From assembly GCA_913020705.1 (NCBI GenBank), contig CAJWBY010000045.1:1-27072 (forward strand): a stretch of 27,072 nt of DNA, in the 5' to 3' direction. This DNA comes from an uncultured Colwellia sp. (lineage in GTDB: Bacteria > Pseudomonadota > Gammaproteobacteria > Enterobacterales > Alteromonadaceae). The position numbers and the translations under genes are program-made. The notes beneath the pieces are model-generated. The model saw only the letters and a program-made list of their open reading frames with translations. It was not told the origin of the DNA and did not search any database. Of this stretch, positions 15,950-23,724 are shown in pieces. Within the stretch, counting starts at the first letter, position 1. Every line of letters begins with the position of its first letter.

Positions 15950-16317
15950 GCCAAACGAAACTTAAAAACACTTGAAATTGGTCAGTCGATCGTCCTAAGC
16001 ATATTTGCATCAGAGCTTAATAGTCATACCGCGCTAATGATTGATAAAGGAAGGTCCTATAAATTTAATGTGGAGAAAACACTTGATGATAAACATCAAC
16101 AATGGTTCGATGCCAATATAGCTTCAGATGCAAATGGTTTAGCCTAATAGGTTCGATAGGAACAGAAAATGAAGATGCCTTTCTTATAGGCAGTGAGTTA
16201 ACGCATTTTACAGTGTCTGAATCAGGTGAGTTTTGCGCATATGCAAATGACTTGCCCCGTTATTACGGTAATAATCCAGGAGAATTACAATTAACTGTTC
16301 AGTGTATTTCACCATAA
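15950..16317 (+). pseudogene. Disrupted LecA (PA-IL)-like lectin domain, former C-terminus of the DUF2235 protein
   Basis: In the frame of the upstream gene, translation after its TAA gives 65 more residues (starting AKRNLKTLEIGQSI, ending ANGLA) up to a second stop at 16147. From 16135 the domain continues in another frame as WFSLIGSIGTENEDAFLIG, ending with ANDLPRYYGNNPGELQLTV and a stop at 16317. Joined, these form a domain like the Pseudomonas galactose lectin LecA, whose NDVPGTYGNNSG calcium-binding loop corresponds to NDLPRYYGNNPG; Asp and the two Asn ligands are kept, and Thr is replaced by Tyr. The frame change at 16135 would follow from loss of one GGTT from GGTTGGTT, and the TAA from a single change of CAA. 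Two separate lesions favour true decay over a sequencing error. Confidence 0.65.
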
Positions 16318-16421
16318 ATAACCCATAACTTTATTTAAGACATCAACTTAGGACAAAGATAAGGAAAGCGACAGCTTTAACTTCCCATATTTGCGCCTTT
16401 CTATTATTATACCCTGTGATT

Positions 16422-16435
16422 TTTTAGCGCTAAAA
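16422..16435. promoter_or_regulatory. LacI-type palindrome upstream of the NahK-like kinase gene
   Basis: TTTTAGCGCTAAAA is a perfect 14-bp palindrome with a central CG step, the form favoured by LacI/GalR regulators. It lies 77 bp before the kinase start codon. No LacI gene is in the window. Confidence 0.3.
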
Positions 16436-16512
16436 TCGCTTATACGCCTCAAAAATAAAGGACTATTTGTCTTTGAGTTTATTAAAAAAACAGACCCTAG
16501 CAGTAAATAAAC

Positions 16513-17613
16513 ATGACTAAAGTTGTTGATAACGAAACCCTAAACCAAGTTCTAATGAACTATAAATGTTCTCTTGATAACAGCTCAGTATCTCCTTTCG
16601 GAAACGGGTTAATTAACAGCACCTATTTAGTGTGTAACGATAAGGCTAATTTTGTTTTACAACGCATAAACAAAAATGTTTTCAAAAATCCAAAAGATGT
16701 TATTGATAATGCTGAATTAATTAACAACCATTTATTGTCAAAAAAACATAAAAATCTTTATTCGTTAACGCCAATATGGCAAATATCTACGATAGATAAT
16801 CAGCCAATGATTATTGATACCGATAACGAATACTGGCGTGCAATACATTACATTCCGAATTGCTTTACGGTGGAAGAAGTTGAAACCCCTGAACAAGCTA
16901 AACAAGTCGGCTCTGCTTTTGCGCAATTCACTTCTGCGTTAAGTGATTTTCCAGCAACATCATTGACAGAGACTATTCCTGACTTTCATAATTTGTCTAA
17001 ACGCATAAATGCTTTAAAAACAGTAATCAAAGCAGACGTTCATGGGCGTTTATCATCATGCCAACCCTTAGTCGATTTTTGTTTATCCGAACAAAATTTT
17101 ATTGATGAAGTAGAGCAACTTACTCAACAACTTCCGATACAGGTCACTCATAACGACACTAAAATTAATAATTTATTATTTTGTACTAAATCGAAAAAGC
17201 CACTTTCTGTTATTGATTTAGATACATGCATGCCTGGGTATTTGATGCATGATTTTGGCGATATGGTCAGAACTTGCTGCTCAAATTTACCAGAAGATAG
17301 TACCGATTTAGCTAATATGAAAGTAAGATTCGATATTTATAGCGCATTATCACAAGGCTATATAGAAGCCTTTGGTGATAAAATGTCTGACCTCGAGCAA
17401 CAAAGTTTGGTTATTGGTGCACAATTATTACCATTTATGATCGGTATTCGCTTTTTAACCGATTATCTAGACGGTGATAACTATTTCCATGTTCATCATG
17501 AAAATCATAATTTAGAAAGAGCAAAAAATCAGCTTAATCTTTATCGCTTATTAAATGAAGAGCGTAATAAACTGAGTGAAATAGCGACTGACTTTTCAAT
17601 AATGGTCGCATAA
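16513..17613 (+). CDS. NahK-like N-acetylhexosamine 1-kinase (APH-fold phosphotransferase)
   Basis: Predicted cytosolic anomeric kinase that phosphorylates N-acetylgalactosamine/N-acetylglucosamine at C1. It has 366 residues, the length of Bifidobacterium NahK, and the match runs along the whole protein: FGNGLINSTYLV (29-40), VLQRINKNVF (48-57), LTETIPDFHN (151-160), catalytic loop VTHNDTKINN (211-220, Asp215), metal-binding region VIDLDTCMPG (233-242), HDFGDMVR (246-253) and GIRFLTDYLDGDNYFHV. The ATG at 16513 has no clear Shine-Dalgarno. It is followed, with a 188-bp gap and only a weak hairpin, by fecR and a TonB receptor on the same strand. This suggests a sugar-uptake locus, but co-transcription is not established. 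The exact substrate within the kinase family remains open. Confidence 0.8.
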   Translation: MTKVVDNETLNQVLMNYKCSLDNSSVSPFGNGLINSTYLVCNDKANFVLQRINKNVFKNPKDVIDNAELINNHLLSKKHKNLYSLTPIWQISTIDNQPMIIDTDNEYWRAIHYIPNCFTVEEVETPEQAKQVGSAFAQFTSALSDFPATSLTETIPDFHNLSKRINALKTVIKADVHGRLSSCQPLVDFCLSEQNFIDEVEQLTQQLPIQVTHNDTKINNLLFCTKSKKPLSVIDLDTCMPGYLMHDFGDMVRTCCSNLPEDSTDLANMKVRFDIYSALSQGYIEAFGDKMSDLEQQSLVIGAQLLPFMIGIRFLTDYLDGDNYFHVHHENHNLERAKNQLNLYRLLNEERNKLSEIATDFSIMVA

Positions 17614-17801
17614 ATTAAATCGATTATTACAGCCCTTTATAAAGCATCATTAAATGCTTTGAATCCCAACTATAAGTAGCAGCTATTTAAATTCATCCTG
17701 TTTCATGGGTATAATTTTCTGTTATTCTCCTCTTCTAACTCTGTTGTGATTGTGTGTTTTTTACCCTACACTAACTTTCAAAATAAAATAATAAGAAAAT
17801 A

Positions 17802-18965
17802 ATGGCTCAAAGTAATCAATTAATTTCGCTGCTTGCAAAAGGAACTGCCTGGATTAAGGGTTATATCAATAAGTTTTTTAGTATTAATAAGATTGATGGC
17901 ATTATTCAAGAAAAATTTCTTTGTGCACCTGAAGCGGATATCAAGGAACAAACAAGCCTTTGGATAAATAAAATTGTTCGAGGTCTCTCTCAAGAGGAAA
18001 TGCTTGACTTGTATTTATGGTCAAAGCAAAGTAATTCTCATCGCCATTCATTATTTTCTTCAGCGGCACTCTCTGATGATCCTTCAGTGTTAATTAAATT
18101 AAGCGCCCTTTTCCCTTTAGAAAAACAGATACATCAAAGAAGCACACCATTATTTAACTATGCTATCGCGGCAACCCTAACTTTTGTATTTCTATTTACT
18201 GGTAATATTTTTATTAACATGGCGCCGTTTCCTCAAGCCGATATTGAAAATCAATTTGTTGAAACAAGGATATTACGGACAGAAATTGGACAACAAACTC
18301 GTTTTTCACTCTCAGATGGCTCAAGAGTAAAACTCAACACTAATAGCATAGTTAAGGTGAGTTTTTCAAAAAACAATCGTTTGTTAACACTCGTAAAAGG
18401 TGAAGCTAATTTTAATGTAACAAAGGATAAAAGTAGACCTTTTACCGTAACAGTTGGTGAAAAATCATTTACAGCTTTAGGTACCATTTTTAACCTACAA
18501 AAAACATCAAATGATAATATGGAGCTTGTAGTCACTGAAGGTATTGTATTAATAACAAAATCTAACAAGCCATTGAATAAAAATACAAATGTTGTATCGG
18601 CTTTATCTAAAGAAGAATTTTCTGGCGTATTGATCACTTCAGGTGAAATGGCCACCATACAAAATAATAATCAAACATCTAATCAAAAAATATCATTTGA
18701 GGAAGTTCAGCGCAAGCTCGCTTGGCAACAAGGCATGTTAGTGTTTAGTGGTGAAACACTAGACGAAGCATTAATTGAGATAAGTCGCTATACAACCACT
18801 AAATTCGAACTTAATGGTGATGAGTTAACTAACATAAAAGTGGCTGGTTACTTCAAAGCGAACGATATCGACGGCCTACTTACCTCTTTAAGTACTAACT
18901 TTAATATTCAATTCGAAAAAATGAATAACAACTCGATACGTTTAAGCTTGAATACTCAAAAATAA
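17802..18965 (+). CDS. FecR-family transmembrane anti-sigma/signal-relay protein
   Basis: 387 residues: an N-terminal cytoplasmic domain of DUF4880 type (about 45-105, with SLWINKIVRGLSQEEMLDLY and an LWSKQSNSHRH stretch) preceded by a roughly 40-residue extension, one membrane segment (about 117-139), the periplasmic FecR domain (about 155-260, with FSLSDGSRVKLNTNS, LVKGEANFNV and FTALGTIFNL) and an STN-like C-terminal domain (about 315-385). FecR proteins relay the status of an outer-membrane receptor to an ECF sigma factor. Here the usual fecI gene is absent: the gene upstream is a sugar kinase. The ATG at 17802 has only a weak AAGAAA before it. The TonB-dependent receptor follows after 159 bp. 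Confidence 0.88.
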   Translation: MAQSNQLISLLAKGTAWIKGYINKFFSINKIDGIIQEKFLCAPEADIKEQTSLWINKIVRGLSQEEMLDLYLWSKQSNSHRHSLFSSAALSDDPSVLIKLSALFPLEKQIHQRSTPLFNYAIAATLTFVFLFTGNIFINMAPFPQADIENQFVETRILRTEIGQQTRFSLSDGSRVKLNTNSIVKVSFSKNNRLLTLVKGEANFNVTKDKSRPFTVTVGEKSFTALGTIFNLQKTSNDNMELVVTEGIVLITKSNKPLNKNTNVVSALSKEEFSGVLITSGEMATIQNNNQTSNQKISFEEVQRKLAWQQGMLVFSGETLDEALIEISRYTTTKFELNGDELTNIKVAGYFKANDIDGLLTSLSTNFNIQFEKMNNNSIRLSLNTQK

Positions 18966-19124
18966 TTGCGATTCAATAATTTTTTTAAATTTTTATTTTA
19001 TATCCTTATGTAAAAAATTAACGATTTTACTCTACGCATGACTTCTTATTAAAAAACCTAAGCGCTGCTGTAAAGTAATCTGGGCACTATAAAAACAATA
19101 AAATATCTCAGGAATGATATAGCA

Positions 19125-21683
19125 ATGAATAAATGTACAACACTTAAAGCTTTTTTAATTCTAATAATATTCAGTGCATCGGGTCACGCTGTGTTTGCTC
19201 AAACGGCTATTAAAGTAGACGAACAAGCTATAGAAGTTATATCAGTAATAGGTAGCCGTGTTACAGGTCGCACCGTTGAAGACTTACCTGTTCCAGTTGA
19301 TATTTTATCAGCTGAAGCACTTGTTAATACAGGACAAACTGAAGTAGGAAGAATGTTACAGGTCATAGCACCTTCTTTTAATTTTTCTAGTTCGTCAATT
19401 AGTGATGGTACTGATGCATTACGACCCGCGACATTGCGTGGGTTAGGCCCAGATCAAACTTTGGTATTGATTAATGGTAAACGTCGCCATCAAGCAAGTT
19501 TAATTCACATTAACACCTCTGTTGGACGTGGCACGGCAGGAACAGATATGAATGCGATCCCTGCAGCATCGATTAAACGTATTGAAGTATTACGAGATGG
19601 TGCCGCTGCACAATATGGTTCAGATGCGATAGCAGGTGTGATCAACATTATTCTCAAAGATCAAAGTGAAGGCGGCAGCGCTGCCGTTTCCTATGGAGAA
19701 AACTCAGTAGGTGATGGCGAAACGACTAATGTTGATCTATCCAAAGGGTTTGCGCTAGGAAATGATGGCTTTGTTAATACCACTTTAAACTTACGAAGTA
19801 GAGGATTTACAAATAGGGCTGGTCTGCATGGTTCATGTCAGTATTCAGGTTGTACGCAACTTGAAAACGGCAATTACCTTTTAGGGGACCCACGTGAAGC
19901 CACAGCAGCACGTGAAACTTTTCGTATTGGTGACGCAGATTCAAACCAAATAGGCCTAACCATAAATACCGGATACGATTTATCTGAAGGTCATCTCTAT
20001 GGGTTTATTACCTATTCGAGTCGCGATAATGAATCTGCAGCGTTCTTTCGCCATAATGCTAATACTGATGGTAATGCTCAACTTCAAGATAATGATGCAA
20101 CCGTTCCTCATGGTTTTTTACCTAAAATCAAGACTGAAATAAAGGATATTTCATACAACGTCGGGTATAAAACTGAGTTTCGTAATAATTCATCATTCGA
20201 TTTGTCATACACCTACGGTAAAAATAGTATTGATTATACAACTCTTAATACCATTAATTCATCATATGCAAATTCTTTAATATATACCTCATTATTGACG
20301 GCAGATGAAATTCGAGTGTCCATTCCTCGAGAAGCCTTTGCTTACGGGTTAGAGCTTACTTTACAGACCCTTAACCTTGATTACACTAAAGCTTTTGATT
20401 GGTTTTCTTTAGCAATGGGGGCAGAACTTCGCTCAGATGAATTTAACGTTCAAGCGGGTGATGAATATTCATACCGTGATTATGATACAGACGAGCTCGG
20501 CAATAGCTTATATGCAACTGACCGTGGAGCAGGTACTCAAGGGTTTGGTGGTACGGCTCCTTTGCAATCTGTGGATGAAACTCGAAACGTTATGTCTTTT
20601 TATATTGATACCGAATCGGAAATTACAGATGCTCTCATTTTTAGTGCAGCAATGCGTTATGATGACTATGATGGTTTTGGAAATAGCACTAACTTCAAAC
20701 TTGCCGCTAATTGGTCAATCACTGATAACCTATCACTCCGTGGAGCCATGAGTACCGGCTTTAGAGCTCCATCGATGCAACAACTTTATACCGATAATAT
20801 CAGCACTCAATTTCAAACAGCATCCAATGGCGGAGACCAAATAGCTGTTCAGATTGGGACTTTTCGAAACGACAGTATTTTAGCGAAAGCAATTGGTATT
20901 CCAGAACTAAAAGAAGAAGAGTCGACTAACTTTAGTATTGGCACTGTCGTAAAATTTTCCGATGATATTAATTTAACCGTTGATTTTTATTCTATTGGTA
21001 TTGAAGATCGCATTGTACTGAGTAACTCATTAGGTGAGGGGCTATCGCCAGCCCTTGATGCGGCATTAATATCTTCAGGTGCTGGTGCCGGACAGTTTTT
21101 TCTCAATGGCGCAGATACCCACACGAACGGCGTTGATATTATCACGACTTGGAACACGGAGTTTATGTCAGGCGAACTAGACCTTACATTAGCAGCCAAC
21201 TTTACCGAAACAGAAGTTACTGATACTTATACACCACCTGATAGTGCTTTAGCTGGTGTATCGCCAAAAGATGTGTTTTCTGAGCAAGCTATTTCTATTA
21301 TTGAAGAATGGCAGCCCCAAGATAGAGTCAGTTTAACTGGCTTATATACCGTAGGACCATTTATCATAAACCTCGCCTTTAATCGCTATGGTGAGTACAC
21401 AGTTCTCGATGGTGAAAGGCAAACGTATGAGGCAAAATTATTAACAGGTTTACGTGTGAATTATCAATATAACGACGAACTTTCATTTAATTTTGGTGGT
21501 AATAACATCTTTGATGTATACCCTGATAAAAATGAAATCGGTAACTCTCGCTCAGGCACTATTGTTGACCCAATTGGAAATGTTGTGGCGAGTAGCCAAG
21601 GTGTATTTAAATATTCACGACGCTCTGCACCCTTTGGCTTCAATGGTGCGTATTTCTATGCCGGTGCTGAATACCAATTTTAG
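19125..21683 (+). CDS. TonB-dependent outer-membrane receptor
   Basis: An 852-residue energised importer. Signal peptide 1-25 (ends VFA), TonB-box-like EVISVIGSR (about 37-45), plug domain at about 50-180 with the conserved TLRGLGPDQTLVLINGKRRH, GTDMNAIPAASIKRIEVLRD and AAQYGSDAIAGVINI, then a 22-strand barrel ending in AYFYAGAEYQF with C-terminal Phe. The N-terminus is too short for an STN signalling domain, which matters because the gene lies just downstream of fecR. An extracellular loop contains a Cys pair (GSCQYSGCTQ, about 243-252). The plug type is common in Alteromonadales and sphingomonads for varied substrates, so sugar versus iron uptake is unresolved; the NahK-like kinase upstream favours an amino-sugar oligosaccharide. 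AGGA lies about 11 bases before the ATG. Confidence 0.92.
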   Translation: MNKCTTLKAFLILIIFSASGHAVFAQTAIKVDEQAIEVISVIGSRVTGRTVEDLPVPVDILSAEALVNTGQTEVGRMLQVIAPSFNFSSSSISDGTDALRPATLRGLGPDQTLVLINGKRRHQASLIHINTSVGRGTAGTDMNAIPAASIKRIEVLRDGAAAQYGSDAIAGVINIILKDQSEGGSAAVSYGENSVGDGETTNVDLSKGFALGNDGFVNTTLNLRSRGFTNRAGLHGSCQYSGCTQLENGNYLLGDPREATAARETFRIGDADSNQIGLTINTGYDLSEGHLYGFITYSSRDNESAAFFRHNANTDGNAQLQDNDATVPHGFLPKIKTEIKDISYNVGYKTEFRNNSSFDLSYTYGKNSIDYTTLNTINSSYANSLIYTSLLTADEIRVSIPREAFAYGLELTLQTLNLDYTKAFDWFSLAMGAELRSDEFNVQAGDEYSYRDYDTDELGNSLYATDRGAGTQGFGGTAPLQSVDETRNVMSFYIDTESEITDALIFSAAMRYDDYDGFGNSTNFKLAANWSITDNLSLRGAMSTGFRAPSMQQLYTDNISTQFQTASNGGDQIAVQIGTFRNDSILAKAIGIPELKEEESTNFSIGTVVKFSDDINLTVDFYSIGIEDRIVLSNSLGEGLSPALDAALISSGAGAGQFFLNGADTHTNGVDIITTWNTEFMSGELDLTLAANFTETEVTDTYTPPDSALAGVSPKDVFSEQAISIIEEWQPQDRVSLTGLYTVGPFIINLAFNRYGEYTVLDGERQTYEAKLLTGLRVNYQYNDELSFNFGGNNIFDVYPDKNEIGNSRSGTIVDPIGNVVASSQGVFKYSRRSAPFGFNGAYFYAGAEYQF

Positions 21684-21724
21684 CTAAAGATAAAGACGTT
21701 CCACAACAATAGATAATGATCAAA

Positions 21725-21750
21725 AAAGCAAAGTGTTCACACTTTGCTTT
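21725..21750. terminator. Bidirectional terminator between the TonB receptor and diguanylate cyclase genes
   Basis: Perfect 12-bp arms AAAGCAAAGTGT / ACACTTTGCTTT around a 2-base loop, with an A-run before and a T-rich stretch after. It lies between two convergent genes, so it can serve both. Confidence 0.88.
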
Positions 21751-21773
21751 ATTATTGTTACGAAGATAAAAAA

Positions 21774-22808
21774 TTAAAAGAGATCAATATCTCCCTCTTC
21801 AATATCAGCTTCTTTAACATCACCACGACTTAACATATCTTCGAAGAACGTTGTTTGATTTCTGCCATTCCCCTTACTGTAATAAAGTGCCTGATCAGCA
21901 TAATCAATAGAAGTAATATGAAAGGTTGAGCGTTTAAACTCTACAACGCCAATACTCACGGTAATGTTATTTACGTTAGGAAAATTATAATTTTCAACAT
22001 TTTCTCTAAATTTTTCTAATATTTTTACACAATCTTTTTTATTATCTGCCGATAATAAAATAACAAACTCTTCTCCGCCAAAGCGAAATTGAAGGTCTTC
22101 TTGCCTAAAGCTTGAACGGATAATTTGCGCAAGATGAATTAAAATCTCATCACCATATAAATGACCAAATCGATCGTTTACAAGTTTAAAATGATCTATA
22201 TCTACGATGGACAGCCAAAACCTATTAACTTGAGTTACAGGATCTCCTTTTAACTTTCTTCTTTCGTCATCAACTTCCTCATAAGACTGAGGAAGACTAT
22301 CAAACACTTTTGAAATTGATGAATCAAACGTTTTTCTATTAGAAAGCCCCGTTAATTCATCCGTTTGTGATTCATTCAATAATGTAAAAAAATTTGTGTA
22401 AATACTTAATATTCCAGAAAGAATGTAAGACTGCACCTTATCGGCTTTATCTTTTAAGTTTACCACTAGAAATTGTTCATTCTTCCTATCGTGATGCAAT
22501 AATCTTATTAATAAATAACCTTCATCTGTCTTCAATACATATTCTTCTAGAGATAATGAATTCATATTTTCAAAAGCATCTTTTAAAGCTTTTTCAACTT
22601 CAATCGATGAATTCTTAACCGTACACTGATTATTTTCAAGTGTGACACTTGATATAAAATCTCCTTTTTTGTTGGCCGTTATTATTTTCACTTTTGAACA
22701 AACCATCATACTATTAACACTTTTTAAAAGGCTAAAAGCTAATAACTCTTTATCTCTGTGGGAAGTAAAATTAGCGATATGGTCAACGAGTAAATTCGAT
22801 TGATACAT
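21774..22808 (-). CDS. Diguanylate cyclase (GGDEF domain)
   Basis: Makes c-di-GMP from two GTP. It has 344 residues without membrane segments: an N-terminal sensor-like region (about 1-140) that I do not recognise but which has the alpha/beta look of a degenerate GAF domain, then the GGDEF domain with its entry motif DELTGLSNRKTF (150-161), the metal-site region VDIDHFKLVND (202-212) and the active site GGEEF (244-248). An RxxD inhibitory site (RQED, 235-238) lies five residues before it, so product inhibition is expected. The segment at 166-195 is a charged insertion often seen in this group. It stands alone, with similar hairpin terminators at both sides. The EAL protein at 7170-7967 has the opposing activity but is far away. 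Confidence 0.93.
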   Translation of the reverse strand: MYQSNLLVDHIANFTSHRDKELLAFSLLKSVNSMMVCSKVKIITANKKGDFISSVTLENNQCTVKNSSIEVEKALKDAFENMNSLSLEEYVLKTDEGYLLIRLLHHDRKNEQFLVVNLKDKADKVQSYILSGILSIYTNFFTLLNESQTDELTGLSNRKTFDSSISKVFDSLPQSYEEVDDERRKLKGDPVTQVNRFWLSIVDIDHFKLVNDRFGHLYGDEILIHLAQIIRSSFRQEDLQFRFGGEEFVILLSADNKKDCVKILEKFRENVENYNFPNVNNITVSIGVVEFKRSTFHITSIDYADQALYYSKGNGRNQTTFFEDMLSRGDVKEADIEEGDIDLF

Positions 22809-23167
22809 TTATAAATATCTTCTCTATTGATTGTGATTGGATTCAATAAGAACCAACTCTTTTTATAAAAAAAGTATAGACCATTAAAAATAAGTTATAG
22901 ATATTAATGCTAACTCAATTGGTAATATTATAGTCGGTAGTACCGGTTTGAATACTTATTAACCACGCTCCGAGCTTTTTAATTCAATGGCTCCATACCT
23001 ATGAATACCTTCGAATATCTATATTGATTAGAAATAAAACAATAAAAAAAAGCAAAGTGCGAGAACTTTGCTTTTTTTATAAGTATTAACGGAAAAATTA
23101 TTAGTGGCACACCATTTAACGTCTATGCCTTAATAAATTCCCCCCGTATTATAGTGCTATTTTTGAG
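22809..23167. other. Gene-free stretch between the diguanylate cyclase and the small membrane protein
   Basis: 359 bp with no supported gene. It holds the terminator at 23045-23078 and, on the right end, the tail of the minus-strand operon. The part nearest the cyclase should contain that gene's promoter, though I cannot place it. A tRNA-like string near 22910-22970 was examined and rejected. Confidence 0.6.
23045..23078 (-). terminator. Terminator of the plsC-rraB-small-protein operon
   Basis: Perfect 14-bp arms, seven A then GCAAAGT, paired with ACTTTGC then seven T, around a 6-base loop. It lies 90 bp after the last stop of the minus-strand operon. The core is the same as in the terminator at 21725-21750. 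Confidence 0.85.
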
Positions 23168-23326
23168 CTATTTGTCAGGATCAATACCGTGCTTAATTTT
23201 CTCTATTCTTTCTTGATGTCTATGATGTGCTTTAAGCCCTGCAACTGAAAAAGCACCGACAATAGCAATAATAGGTATTAATAATGATAACGTGGCTGGG
23301 TTAAGTAGCGTTTCTATCCATTCCAT
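23168..23326 (-). CDS. 52-residue single-pass membrane protein (DUF6249-like pattern)
   Basis: A short frame starting at the ATG at 23326 with a strong ribosome site (AAGGA, 7 bases before). Residues about 8-31 form a membrane helix (LNPATLSLLIPIIAIVGAFS), followed by a basic amphipathic tail HHRHQERIEKIKHGIDPDK. The ending (H/K)xERIxKIxxGIDP is a pattern I know from small gammaproteobacterial inner-membrane proteins and DUF6249-type tails, where it predicts a cytosolic helix. It lies 35 bp after rraB on the same strand and before the operon's terminator, which supports it as a real gene. Function unknown. Confidence 0.7.
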   Translation of the reverse strand: MEWIETLLNPATLSLLIPIIAIVGAFSVAGLKAHHRHQERIEKIKHGIDPDK

Positions 23327-23361
23327 TTTTAAGTCCTTTCAAAATAATTTAATTTTATGCA

Positions 23362-23712
23362 TTACTCTTCGAAATAAGTACCCCAGCCATCGTAATCAAC
23401 TTTGCATTGCTGAGCTAATTCAAACATTTTTTTTGTTTCTTCGAAAATAATTTCTTCGTCAAGTGGCTGTTCAGTAATAATATCAAAAGCAAATACTTTG
23501 TCTCCGTTTTCGAGTTCAGCTTCCTCTGGATCTTCTATTTCTAAACCCATTTTAAAAGCGGCGATAGCTGCTTTTTCTAAAACATTGAAATCAGAGCTGG
23601 AAAAGTGATGCTCAATCGTATGATGTACTTCTTCATTAGTACCATCTTCTATAAGTGCATTAACCAAATTATTTGTATGGTCTTGCCATTGCTGTAATTC
23701 TTCGTCTTTCAT
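23362..23712 (-). CDS. rraB: Ribonuclease E inhibitor RraB
   Basis: A small acidic protein that binds RNase E and alters degradosome composition and mRNA decay. 116 residues, near the family length. Diagnostic stretches are ALIEDGTNEEVHHTIEHHFS (19-38), DFNVLEKAAIAAFKMGLEIE, and the C-terminal VDYDGWGTYFEE, almost identical to the E. coli C-terminus. The high Asp/Glu content is typical. The ATG has GAGAT 4 bases before it and lies 12 bp after the plsC stop, so the genes form an operon. A single-pass membrane protein gene follows. Confidence 0.96.
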   Translation of the reverse strand: MKDEELQQWQDHTNNLVNALIEDGTNEEVHHTIEHHFSSSDFNVLEKAAIAAFKMGLEIEDPEEAELENGDKVFAFDIITEQPLDEEIIFEETKKMFELAQQCKVDYDGWGTYFEE

Positions 23713-23724
23713 CGTTATCTCAAT

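Noticed and set aside
16102..16317. Independent 71-residue gene
   Set aside because: Its first 11 residues are the wrong frame of the lectin-like domain and it lacks a ribosome site; it is the 3' part of the broken DUF2235-lectin gene.
17641..17660. Terminator after the NahK-like gene (AAAGCAT / ATGCTTT)
   Set aside because: A 7-bp AT-rich stem without a T-run; may be a weak hairpin but does not support a termination call.
18251..18658. Minus-strand 135-residue reading frame inside fecR
   Set aside because: Fully antisense to a well-supported gene; composition looks like a shadow of the FecR domain.
22905..22970. tRNA-like string with ACTCAATTGGTA (D-arm-like), CCGGTTTGAATAC (T-arm-like) and a terminal ACCA
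   Set aside because: The T-stem and acceptor arms do not pair, the anticodon arm is missing and the length is about 62 bases. At best a badly decayed remnant, more likely chance.
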